A stretch of 64,000 bases of DNA from Flexivirga endophytica (GTDB lineage: Bacteria; Actinomycetota; Actinomycetes; Actinomycetales; Dermatophilaceae), in assembly GCF_014640635.1 (NCBI RefSeq), contig NZ_BMHI01000003.1:248001-312000 (forward strand), in the 5' to 3' direction. The stretch's first letter is position 1; the number at the start of each line of letters is the position of its first letter. A model generated the notes under the pieces. That model ran no database searches. It saw nothing but the letters and a program-made list of their open reading frames with translations, and was not told the DNA's origin. Shown one piece after another: positions 24,148-34,201 of this stretch. A program made the translations under genes and the position numbers.

Positions 24148-25379
24148 GCGTCGCTGCAGACACGGCCCGTCAGTTGCGTGACGAGGCGGACCGAGTGCTC
24201 GACTTCGCGCTGGCTTCTCGGACCGAGCACGGCTTCGGCTGGCTCGACGACGACGGCCGGCCCACCGACCGCCCGCTGGAGCTATGGCTCACCTGCCGGA
24301 TGACGCACGTCGCGGCGCTCGGATTACTTTGCGGCCGTTCCGAATTCGCGGCACTTGTCGACCACGGCGTGCAAACGCTGTCCTCGTCGTTCCGCGACCC
24401 GGTCAACGACGGTTGGTTCACGACGATCGACGCCGACACGGGTGCGGGCGTCGACGACCGCAAACTGGGCTACCCGCACGCGTTCGTGCTGTTGGCCGCG
24501 AGCAGCGCGGTCGTGGCCGGTCGGCCGGGCGCCGATCAACTGCTGGCCGCAGCACGGAAGGTCCACGACGAGCACTTCTGGATCCCCTCGAAAAGCCTGG
24601 TGCACGAGAGTTTTTCGGCTGATTGGAGCACGTCCGAGCCGTACCTCGGAGTCAACGCGACGATGCACACCGTCGAGGCGTTCCTCGCGCTGCACGACGT
24701 GACCGGCGAGGTCTCCTACCTGGACCGTGCCGAGGCCATGACCTTGCAGGTCGCCGGCTGGGCGCGGGATCGGGACTGGCGGATCCCCGAGCACTTCGAC
24801 TCCGATGGCCGGATCCTGCCCGACTACAACCGCGACCGGCCCGCGGACGCGTTCCGGCCGTTCGGAGCGACTGTCGGGCACGGGCTGGAGTGGTCGCGCT
24901 TGGCCCTGTCGGTACGCGCGAGCCGGTTGCGCCTGGAGGCGTCATACAACGGGGATGAGCTGGTCACTGCCGCAACGGAACTGGCCACTCGTGCGGTTGC
25001 CGACGGTTGGGCGGCCGACGGCGCCGACGGTTTCGTCTACACGACCGACTGGGACGGTGTGCCGGTCGTCCGGGCGCGGATGCACTGGGTGGTGTGCGAA
25101 GCGATCGGCGCGGCATACGCACTCGGGCAGGTGACCGGCGAAAAGCATTGGGATGACTCGCTGCTCATCTGGTGGCACTATGCCCAGGACCACCTGATCG
25201 ACACCGACCGCGGCTCGTGGCACCACGAGCTCGATGAACACAACCAGGTCTCGCACGGCACGTGGGCGGGCAAGCCGGACGTCTACCACGCCCTGCAGAT
25301 CTGTCTGCTCGTCGGCGATGGACTCCCACTCGCTCCGTCGTTCGCGACGGCGCTTTCTCGCCGAGAGGACACCGAATAA
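24144..25379 (+). CDS. AGE-family sugar isomerase/epimerase
   Basis: 411 residues, typical for the N-acylglucosamine 2-epimerase superfamily with an (alpha/alpha)6 barrel. LELWLTCRMTHVAALG, LGYPHAFVLLAASSAV, EPYLGVNATMHTVEAFLALHD, FGATVGHGLEWSRLAL and the final WHHELDEHN hold the histidines and arginine of the active-site funnel. The set RxTH / H / NxxMH / GHxxEW fits the mannose isomerase/YihS-type aldose-ketose isomerases more than true N-acylglucosamine epimerases. The last six codons and the TAA stop are contributed by copy B of the 98-bp repeat, which begins at 25358. Confidence 0.85.
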   Translation: MSVAADTARQLRDEADRVLDFALASRTEHGFGWLDDDGRPTDRPLELWLTCRMTHVAALGLLCGRSEFAALVDHGVQTLSSSFRDPVNDGWFTTIDADTGAGVDDRKLGYPHAFVLLAASSAVVAGRPGADQLLAAARKVHDEHFWIPSKSLVHESFSADWSTSEPYLGVNATMHTVEAFLALHDVTGEVSYLDRAEAMTLQVAGWARDRDWRIPEHFDSDGRILPDYNRDRPADAFRPFGATVGHGLEWSRLALSVRASRLRLEASYNGDELVTAATELATRAVADGWAADGADGFVYTTDWDGVPVVRARMHWVVCEAIGAAYALGQVTGEKHWDDSLLIWWHYAQDHLIDTDRGSWHHELDEHNQVSHGTWAGKPDVYHALQICLLVGDGLPLAPSFATALSRREDTE

Positions 25380-25455
25380 CCGAAAGGACAGGCGATTTGC
25401 CGTTTCTAAGGCCGAATCGCCTGTCCTCTCGATGTGTTGCCTGTCCTCTCGGCGA
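25358..25455. repeat. 98-bp nested palindromic element, copy B
   Basis: Outer arms TCGCCGAGAGGACA and TGTCCTCTCGGCGA are perfect inverted repeats of 14 bp. Inner arms AGGACAGGCGATT and AATCGCCTGTCCT are perfect over 13 bp, with about 16 nt of loop. It lies between the convergent AGE-family and phosphoesterase genes, encodes the last codons of the former and ends 11 bp before the stop codon of the latter. As RNA it would form a strong nested stem from either strand. Confidence 0.95.
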
Positions 25456-25466
25456 AGGGGCCCTGA

Positions 25467-26258
25467 TCAGACCGGGCGCTCGTGGTAGCCGGTGAGCTTC
25501 TCGCCGGCCTGCCACTCCTGCAGGTTGCCGCGGTAGATGCCGTGCCGTAGCTCGACCTCGTAGCCGTCGTAGTGAGGCATGCCGGCCGAGCGCGCGTGGG
25601 CGAGTTCGGCATCGACGTCATACGGCACGCGCGCGTAGGCGACCGACCACGGCGCGGGCTCCCGCGAGCCCCACTCGCCCTCGAGGATGCAGTACATCGG
25701 TGTCGGGTCGCCCATCGAGTTGCCCACCGCACCGGTGTTGAAGACGGTGCGCGCCTCGAGCTGGACCTCGTAGTGCGGGTCGTGGGTGTCGGCATACCCG
25801 ATGAGATCCGGCAACGGGCCATCTCCGGTCGCCGGGGTGTTGGTGAACAGCGCCTCGAACTCGGCCTGGGTGCGGACGTAGCGCACTCGCCGGTGGACGG
25901 TCTCCTCACTGGCGTGGAAGACGCGCAGCCGGCGGCCACTCACCCATTCGTCGTGGCTGAACGGCAGCGCCCGCAGCCACTCCCCCTGGCCGGGGCCCAG
26001 CTGCGACCGCCACCAGGTCAGTGCCTCGTCGTCGAACTCGCGATCGGCATCGGGCAGGAAATCGTCCCAGTTGCCCAGGATGTTGACCTCACAACGCTCG
26101 TGGCAGATATCGACGACCTCGCGGCCGCGCGGGCCTTTGCCGACGAAGTCGCCAAGATTCCAGATGCGGGTGATGCCCCGCCGGTCAATATCGGCGAGCA
26201 CCGCCTCGAGTGCGGTCAGGTTGCCATGGACATCGGAGATCAGCGCGACTCGTTCCAC
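25467..26258 (-). CDS. YfcE/DUF-type calcineurin-like metallophosphoesterase
   Basis: 263 residues. Metal-binding motifs are in order: ISDVHGNLTAL (D-x-H), IWNLGDFVGKGPRG (GD), NILGNWDDF (GNxD in place of GNHE), then a late His in FHAS and GYADTHDPHYEV, and FNTGAVGNS. Replacement of GNHE by GNWD is seen in several bacterial families of this fold and suggests a changed substrate. The GTG start at 26258 gives MERVALISD. The gene is bracketed by two copies of the 98-bp element: copy C upstream, copy B downstream. It has no partner gene in its own direction. Confidence 0.85.
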   Translation of the reverse strand: MERVALISDVHGNLTALEAVLADIDRRGITRIWNLGDFVGKGPRGREVVDICHERCEVNILGNWDDFLPDADREFDDEALTWWRSQLGPGQGEWLRALPFSHDEWVSGRRLRVFHASEETVHRRVRYVRTQAEFEALFTNTPATGDGPLPDLIGYADTHDPHYEVQLEARTVFNTGAVGNSMGDPTPMYCILEGEWGSREPAPWSVAYARVPYDVDAELAHARSAGMPHYDGYEVELRHGIYRGNLQEWQAGEKLTGYHERPV

Positions 26259-26333
26259 GCGTCAGATCCTGCCATCCCGGTTCGACCGCGATCACCGAGC
26301 CTGCGCACCCTTCGCCGACCACGCGCACCCCCC

Positions 26334-26431
26334 TCGCCGACAGGACACCCGATGACTGAGAGGACAGGCGATTTGGCCCTTTCAAGGGTCAAATCGCCTG
26401 TCCTCTCGATGTTTCGCTGTCCTCTCGGCGA
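26334..26431. repeat. 98-bp nested palindromic element, copy C
   Basis: Outer arms TCGCCGACAGGACA / TGTCCTCTCGGCGA (one mismatch), inner arms GAGAGGACAGGCGATTTG / CAAATCGCCTGTCCTCTC (18 bp, perfect), with a short inner stem GGCCCTTTCAAGGGTC. The last base touches the clpB stop codon (TGA, 26434-26432), so it is placed exactly where a clpB terminator would be, and 75 bp upstream of the phosphoesterase start. Confidence 0.95.
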
Positions 26432-29005
<2,574 letters not shown>

Positions 29006-29131
29006 GTTGGTTGGTCCTCCCTGGTCGGGTATGTCGTCAGTTCCAGCGGTATGCCGCACTGCTCCGGTCCACCCTTTCGCGACAGAGGTGACCGGGCAAG
29101 CACGGCATGCGTCTCCCTTCGTCCAACGAGA

Positions 29132-29162
29132 GCAAAGTTGAGTGTATTCCGCTCAACTTTGC
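29132..29162. promoter_or_regulatory. HAIR operator (HspR site) upstream of clpB
   Basis: GCAAAGTTGAG and CTCAACTTTGC form a perfect 11-bp inverted repeat around 9 nt. It matches the HspR-associated inverted repeat CTTGAGT-N7-ACTCAAG as GTTGAGT-N7-GCTCAAC. It stands about 130 bp upstream of clpB and also 97 bp before the divergent phosphoesterase gene, which might share the control. Confidence 0.88.
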
Positions 29163-29258
29163 TTTCGGTGTCGATTTCGCCGATTTGTCAGCCTGAAGTC
29201 ACCCATCGACCACTCGCCGCCGCCATGATGGACGAACGTCCAAGTAACTAGGAGTGAG

Positions 29259-30980
29259 ATGACTTCCATTCGACGGCGGACCCTGCTCGGCGGCGGCATC
29301 GGCGCGGCCGCCGCGATGACGCTCGGCACCCGTCCGGCCCGAGCGGCAGATTCCGACCTCACCTCGTGGAGCCGGCGCGCCATACTCGGCGAGGGCACGG
29401 CGCTCGAAGCCGCCGCAGCACCCGTGGGCTCGAGCGGTTACACGCGGCTGACCTCGGGTCCCGGTTACCCGCTGACCGTGCGCACCGACCTGTGTCCGGC
29501 GCAGGCGAAGCGGGACGACACCCGGACGGCCCGGGCGTCGATCGTTCAGTTCACCGATGTCCACGTCGTCGACGCCCAGTCACCGGTGCGCTTCGAGTGG
29601 CTGCACCAGATCACCGGATCCGCCTTCCGGCCGCACGAGGCGCTCGGCACCCAGGGCGGCGCGCAGCTCGTGCGCCGGGTCAACGAGTTGGGCAAGGGGC
29701 CGTTCAGCGGCCGGGCGTTCGACTGCGTGGTGACCACCGGCGACAGCTCCGACAATCACGAGCGCGTCGAGCTCGACTGGTTCCTGGCGATGATGAGCGG
29801 CGGCGCCATCACCGCGAACACCGGCTCGCCCACGGAATGGGAGGGCGTCCAGAACGCCGGCGACAGCCTCTACTACCTGCCCGAATCCACCGCCTCCGAC
29901 ACCTACAAGAAGGTCGGATTCCCAACCCTCCCAGGCTTCTTCGAGCGCGCGACCACGCCGCACACCAGCGAAGGGTTGAAGACGGAATGGTTCAGCGTCT
30001 TCGGCAACCACGACGACTCCATCGAGGGCACGCTCCCGTCGGGGACACCCATCCTGGCCGACATGTACACCGGCGGTTTCAAGTTCACCGGGTTCGACGA
30101 CACCAGCGCCAATCTCGCCCTGCGCCGCTCGTCGATCGGCGGGCAGTCCGCCATACCGAAGTCGTCCTCGCTTGCGAAGTCTCGTTGGGAGATCACCCCT
30201 GACGAACGGCGGGCGACCTTCACTCCGCGCGAGTTCATGGCTGCGCACCTGGACCCGAAGGTCGACGGGCCCGGACCGCACGGACACGGCTTCACCGCCG
30301 ACGCAGTGGCGGACGGGGTCGGCTACTACAGCTTCCAGATCGCACAGGGTGTCGTTGGTATCTCGATGGATTCGACGAACCGGGCCGGCTTCACCGACGG
30401 CTCGATCGGGGACGAGCAGTTCCGCTGGATCAAGCGCACGATCGAGGCATCCTCCAGTCGCTACTACGACGGATGGGGTATCGAACACCGCACGGATCGC
30501 TCCGACCAACTCTTCGTGCTCTTCAGCCACCACACCAGTGACAGCATGAACAATCTGCTGCTGGCACCCGACAAGCTCGAGATCCGGCACAGTGGCTCGG
30601 AGCTGGTGAGCTCGCTGCAGCGCTACCCGAACGTCGTGGCCTGGGTGAACGGCCACACGCACGACAACAAGATCACGCCGCACCACCACAACGACCCGAC
30701 ACGTTCCTTCTGGGAGATCAACACCGCGTCGCACGTCGACTTCCCGCAGCATACCCGCATCATCGATGTCTGTGACAACGCCGACGGCACGCTGTCGCTC
30801 TTCACGACGCTGATCGAGTCGGCCGCGCCGTACCAGGCAGCGTATGACGACGGGTCGCCGTCGGCCCTGGCGTCCCTCTACCGCGAGCTGTCCTACAACG
30901 ACATCCACCGCGACCCCAACCGGATCGGCACCGCAGCCGACCGCAACACCGAACTGCTGCTGAAGAACCCGATGGCCTAG
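29259..30980 (+). CDS. Tat-exported metallophosphoesterase, PPA1498 family (paralogue 1)
   Basis: 573 residues. The N terminus has a Tat signal, TSIRRRTLLGGGIGAAAAM, with cleavage near RARAAD. Metallophosphoesterase motifs: QFTDVHVVDAQ (D-x-H), VVTTGDSSDNHERVE (GDxxDN), SVFGNHDDS (GNHD), FSHHTS and NGHTHDN (GHxH). The arrangement matches the family of about 560-residue twin-arginine secreted phosphoesterases found in Cutibacterium and relatives. Substrate is unknown. A GGAG box precedes the ATG. A second copy follows at 31258; the two share nearly all motif segments, so this is a tandem duplication. They are separated by a repeat array and a hairpin. Confidence 0.87.
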   Translation: MTSIRRRTLLGGGIGAAAAMTLGTRPARAADSDLTSWSRRAILGEGTALEAAAAPVGSSGYTRLTSGPGYPLTVRTDLCPAQAKRDDTRTARASIVQFTDVHVVDAQSPVRFEWLHQITGSAFRPHEALGTQGGAQLVRRVNELGKGPFSGRAFDCVVTTGDSSDNHERVELDWFLAMMSGGAITANTGSPTEWEGVQNAGDSLYYLPESTASDTYKKVGFPTLPGFFERATTPHTSEGLKTEWFSVFGNHDDSIEGTLPSGTPILADMYTGGFKFTGFDDTSANLALRRSSIGGQSAIPKSSSLAKSRWEITPDERRATFTPREFMAAHLDPKVDGPGPHGHGFTADAVADGVGYYSFQIAQGVVGISMDSTNRAGFTDGSIGDEQFRWIKRTIEASSSRYYDGWGIEHRTDRSDQLFVLFSHHTSDSMNNLLLAPDKLEIRHSGSELVSSLQRYPNVVAWVNGHTHDNKITPHHHNDPTRSFWEINTASHVDFPQHTRIIDVCDNADGTLSLFTTLIESAAPYQAAYDDGSPSALASLYRELSYNDIHRDPNRIGTAADRNTELLLKNPMA

Positions 30981-31124
30981 TTCCCCACGAAGTTCTCCCC
31001 CGCTCCGTCACCCCACGAAGTTTCTCCCCCGCTCCGCTCCTCCGAATACTTCGCGGGGACCCCGACACGCTCCTCCGATACTTCGCGGGGACTCCGACAC
31101 GCTCCTCCGGTACTTCGCAGAGCC
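30981..31124. repeat. Palindromic repeat array between duplicated phosphoesterase genes
   Basis: Two units beginning CCCCACGAAGT and C-rich tracts are followed by three tandem units of 33, 32 and about 24 bp that begin GCTCCTCC and contain TACTTCGCGGGGAC (31036, 31069, 31101). CCCCACGAAGT and ACTTCGCGGGG are inverted, so hairpins can form. The same element forms the 3' end of nirB (7151-7204, opposite strand). The array fills most of the 277-bp gap. Confidence 0.85.
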
Positions 31125-31132
31125 ATGACGAG

Positions 31133-31160
31133 CGTCCCCTGACCCGATGGGCAGGGGACG
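31133..31160 (+). terminator. Hairpin after the repeat array
   Basis: CGTCCCCTGACCC and GGGCAGGGGACG pair around GAT (one bulge), about 150 bp downstream of the first phosphoesterase stop codon and 98 bp before the next start. Its core, GTCCCCTGACC, recurs in the terminator after the second paralogue, so the hairpin appears to have been duplicated with the gene. Confidence 0.6.
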
Positions 31161-31257
31161 TTCCGACTTCACCGGCTCCTCGCCCTGCGGACACTCGGAC
31201 GCCGCCACACCTCGGAACGCTGGACGCACGTGCACGTCCACGATCTCGAGGAGTGAC

Positions 31258-32976
31258 ATGACCTTCATCCGACGCCGGACCCTGCTCGGCGGAAGCATCG
31301 GCGGCCTGGCCGTGACGACGCTTGCGAGTGCCCGGGCACGGACCGACGCCAGTCCCCCGCCGAAGGAATACATCGCAGCAGGAACAGGCACGACGCTGGA
31401 GCGGGCCGCCCGGCCGGTCTCCAGGAACGGGTACACCAGGCTGACCGCCGGCAAGGGATATCCGTTGATCGTGCGTACCGACCTCAGCGCCGCGAGGTCG
31501 GGGCGCGAGGACAGGCGCACCGGCCGAGCCTCGGTCGTCCAGCTCACCGATCTGCACGTCCTCGATGCCCAATCGCCGGTGCGTTTCGAGTGGCTGCACC
31601 CGCTCACCGGCAGCGCATTCCGGCCGCAGGAGGCGCTCGGGACCCATGGCGCCACGCAGCTGGTGGATCGGGTCAACGCGTTGCGCACCGGGTCCTTCAG
31701 TGACCGCGCGTTCGACTGCGTGGTCACGACCGGAGACAGCTCCGACAACCACGAGAAGATCGAGCTCGATTGGTTCCTCGCGGTGATGAGTGGCGGCGCG
31801 ATCACCGCGAACACCGGCGCGCGGAACAGTTGGGAGGGCGTCCAGAGCGCCGGCGACAGGCTCTATTACCTGCCGGAGACGACCGCGCAGGACGCATACA
31901 AGGAGGCCGGATTCCCGCAGATACCAGGGTTTTTCGATCGTGCGATGCAACCGCACCGCAGCGCCGGGCTGGCGACGAAGTGGTACAGCGTCTTCGGGAA
32001 CCATGATGATTCCATCGGCGGGATGATGCCTTCGGACTCGTCCGTCCTCGCCGATCTCTACACCGGTCGGTTCAAGTTCACCGGCTTCGCCAACGCGAGC
32101 GGCAATACGGCCCTGCGCAGCGCGGTGGCCGGCGCGACATCCGCTATACCGGAGCACTCGAGGTTGCCGAAGTCGCGCTGGGAGGTCACGGCCGACGACC
32201 GACGCGCGCCCTTCACGCCCCGTGAGTTCATGGCCGCGCACCTCGACCCGACCGCCGACGGTCCCGGGCCACACGGCCACGGCTTCACGCTGGACGCGCT
32301 GGCACAGGGCATCGGCTACTACGCCTTCTCGATCGCGCCCGGCGTGACCGGCATCGCAATGGACTCGACCAACCGCGCCGGCTTCGTCCAGGGTTCGATC
32401 GGCGACGCGCAATTCCGTTGGATACAGCGCACACTCGAGGCATCGTCGAGCCGCTACTACGACAGCCGGGGCGCGGAGCACCGCCGCGACGTCACGGACA
32501 GCCTCTTCGTGCTCTTCAGCCATCACACCAGCGAGTCGATGAACAACCTGCTGCCCGCACCCGACCTGCTCGAGACCCGGCACAGCGGGACCGAACTGGT
32601 CAGCATGCTGCAGCGCTACCCGAACGTCATCGGCTGGGCCAACGGCCACTCGCACAAGAACAAGATCACGCCGCACCGGCACAGCGATCCGACCCGCAGC
32701 TTCTGGGAGATCAACACCGCGTCACACATCGACTTCCCGCAGCACGCCCGCATCCTCGACATCTGCGACAACGCCGACGGCACGCTGTCTCTCTTCACGA
32801 CGCTCATCGAGTCGGCCGCTCCCTATCAGGCCGCGTATGACGACGCGTCACCTGCCGCGCTGGCATCGCTCTATCGAGAGCTCTCCTACAACGACATCCA
32901 CCACCACGTCCCCACGAGGATGGGCTCGACCGCTGACCGCAACACCGAACTCCTGTTGACGAATCCGCTTGCCTGA
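31258..32976 (+). CDS. Tat-exported metallophosphoesterase, PPA1498 family (paralogue 2)
   Basis: 572 residues. Tat signal TFIRRRTLLGGSIGGLAVT; motifs QLTDLHVLDAQ, VVTTGDSSDNHEKIE, SVFGNHDDS, FSHHTSESMNN and NGHSHKN, colinear with the first copy. The metal-binding set is complete, but NGHTH of copy 1 is NGHSH here. The proteins differ most in the first 60 mature residues. The ATG has a GAGGAG box. Being in tandem with separate terminators, the two copies can be expressed independently. Substrate is unknown. Confidence 0.87.
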   Translation: MTFIRRRTLLGGSIGGLAVTTLASARARTDASPPPKEYIAAGTGTTLERAARPVSRNGYTRLTAGKGYPLIVRTDLSAARSGREDRRTGRASVVQLTDLHVLDAQSPVRFEWLHPLTGSAFRPQEALGTHGATQLVDRVNALRTGSFSDRAFDCVVTTGDSSDNHEKIELDWFLAVMSGGAITANTGARNSWEGVQSAGDRLYYLPETTAQDAYKEAGFPQIPGFFDRAMQPHRSAGLATKWYSVFGNHDDSIGGMMPSDSSVLADLYTGRFKFTGFANASGNTALRSAVAGATSAIPEHSRLPKSRWEVTADDRRAPFTPREFMAAHLDPTADGPGPHGHGFTLDALAQGIGYYAFSIAPGVTGIAMDSTNRAGFVQGSIGDAQFRWIQRTLEASSSRYYDSRGAEHRRDVTDSLFVLFSHHTSESMNNLLPAPDLLETRHSGTELVSMLQRYPNVIGWANGHSHKNKITPHRHSDPTRSFWEINTASHIDFPQHARILDICDNADGTLSLFTTLIESAAPYQAAYDDASPAALASLYRELSYNDIHHHVPTRMGSTADRNTELLLTNPLA

Positions 32977-32995
32977 CAACGGCACCCACACACAA

Positions 32996-33027
32996 GAGCG
33001 TCCCCTGACCTCGGTCAGGGGACGCTC
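32996..33027. terminator. Strong hairpin terminator
   Basis: GAGCGTCCCCTGACC and GGTCAGGGGACGCTC form a perfect 15-bp stem with a 2-nt centre, 19 bp after the second phosphoesterase stop codon. It lies between this gene and the opposing 53-codon gene, so it can serve both strands. Confidence 0.85.
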
Positions 33028-33052
33028 GCCGGACAGTGGACGGGTATGGCGC

Positions 33053-33214
33053 TCAACGGCGACGCAACCAGGGCGCCTGCTTCTCGAGCAGCAACTGCTG
33101 CGCGTCTTCCTGGTTGCGCCACAGGGCGCGGACCCTTCCGGAGAAGCCGAGCGGGGCCCGGTCGTGGTCGTGGTGCTGGTGGCGGCTGGCGTTCAGTGAC
33201 TGTGTCGTTTTCAT
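33053..33214 (-). CDS. Small His-rich protein divergent from the LysR regulator
   Basis: A 53-codon frame from ATG at 33214 to TGA at 33053, reading MKTTQSLNASRHQHHDHDR and ending QQLLLEKQAPWLRRR. Third positions are almost all G or C, as in its neighbours, which supports real coding. The N-terminal third holds a histidine cluster (H-Q-H-H-D-H-D) and the rest is a basic, probably helical segment with WRNQEDAQQLLLEKQ. It starts 82 bp from the LysR gene in the opposite direction, the usual arrangement for a LysR target. No Shine-Dalgarno is evident. Function is unknown; a metal-binding or regulatory small protein is possible. Confidence 0.6.
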   Translation of the reverse strand: MKTTQSLNASRHQHHDHDRAPLGFSGRVRALWRNQEDAQQLLLEKQAPWLRRR

Positions 33215-33262
33215 GTGTTCTATTCTGACCGACTTAACTGTTCAGCACAAGCTCCGTTTTCT

Positions 33263-33279
33263 TCACAATGCTTAAGTGA
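33263..33279. promoter_or_regulatory. Possible LysR-type operator in the divergent spacer
   Basis: TCAC-N9-GTGA is an inverted repeat containing CTTAAG at its right centre, lying in the AT-rich 82-bp spacer between the 53-codon gene and the LysR gene. It fits the size of a LysR recognition site and covers the likely -35 area of the LysR promoter (TAGTTT box at 33285-33290). Confidence 0.4.
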
Positions 33280-33296
33280 TGCTGTAGTTTTGATCC

Positions 33297-34196
33297 ATGC
33301 TCGACATACACCGCTTGAGGGTCTTCCGGTCCGTCGTCGCCAGTGGTTCGGTGCAGGCGGCCGCGACACATCTGGGCTACACACCGTCCGCCGTCAGCCA
33401 GCACATCAACCAGCTGCAACGAGAGACCGGCCTGACGCTGTTCGAGAAGGCCGGACGCGGCATCTCACCCACTCCGACCGGGCGGCTGCTGGCCCAGCAG
33501 AGCGAAGACGCGATGGGTGCGCTGGCCCGCCTGGACAACGTCGTGACCGACCTGCGCCACGGGCGCACCGGGAGTCTGTCGATCGCCTGCTTCGCGTCCG
33601 CCGGCGAGGAATGGGTGCCGCAACTGGTGGCGAAGCTGCAGCGTGAGTTCAAGGATGTGCTCATCACCGTCGACCTCAATGAGCACAACGAAGCCGCGCG
33701 GCCGGACTGCGATCTGGACATCCGGACCGAGGATCTGACCGAAACGCCAGTGGTCCCAAAGGGATACACCAGACACGAGCTGATCACGGAGCCATATGTC
33801 GCGGTGCTTCCGGCCAAGCATCCGCTGGTCGACAAGGACGAGGTCTCGATGAGTGACCTCGCCGACGAACCGTGGATCGATGACAGCAACGAGGACCAGA
33901 CCTGTGGGCGGATCCTGCGTCGCGCGATCAACAAGTCCGGCCTGGCGCCCCGCATGGTCGCCGAGTGCCAGGACCACCACACCAGCTTCGCCCTGGTGGC
34001 GGCGGGCATCGGCGTGACCCTCGCACCGCGCCTGACACTCGGCTCGCTCCCCAGGCGGGCCCGAGCGGTCCCACTGACCGATCCGCTGGTGCAGCGCGGC
34101 ATCTCGGTGCACGTACGCGATGCGGCAGCCGGCAACCCGGTCACCCGTCGAGCACTCGAGCTGTTGCACGAGATCGCGTCCGACGACGAGCGCTGA
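33297..34196 (+). CDS. LysR-family transcriptional regulator
   Basis: 299 residues. The N-terminal winged helix is MLDIHRLRVFRSVVASGSVQAAATHLGYTPSAVSQHINQLQ (in full view over residues 1-41), followed by the linker helix and a periplasmic-binding-like effector domain from about 90 (GSLSIACFASAGEEWVPQL). The effector pocket has DLDIRTEDL and FALVAAGIGVTLAPRL. Effector and target are unknown; the divergent small His-rich gene is the natural candidate. A TAGTTT box ends 6 nt before the ATG, with no ribosome binding site, so the mRNA is probably leaderless. Confidence 0.92.
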   Translation: MLDIHRLRVFRSVVASGSVQAAATHLGYTPSAVSQHINQLQRETGLTLFEKAGRGISPTPTGRLLAQQSEDAMGALARLDNVVTDLRHGRTGSLSIACFASAGEEWVPQLVAKLQREFKDVLITVDLNEHNEAARPDCDLDIRTEDLTETPVVPKGYTRHELITEPYVAVLPAKHPLVDKDEVSMSDLADEPWIDDSNEDQTCGRILRRAINKSGLAPRMVAECQDHHTSFALVAAGIGVTLAPRLTLGSLPRRARAVPLTDPLVQRGISVHVRDAAAGNPVTRRALELLHEIASDDER

Positions 34197-34201
34197 GCCG
34201 A

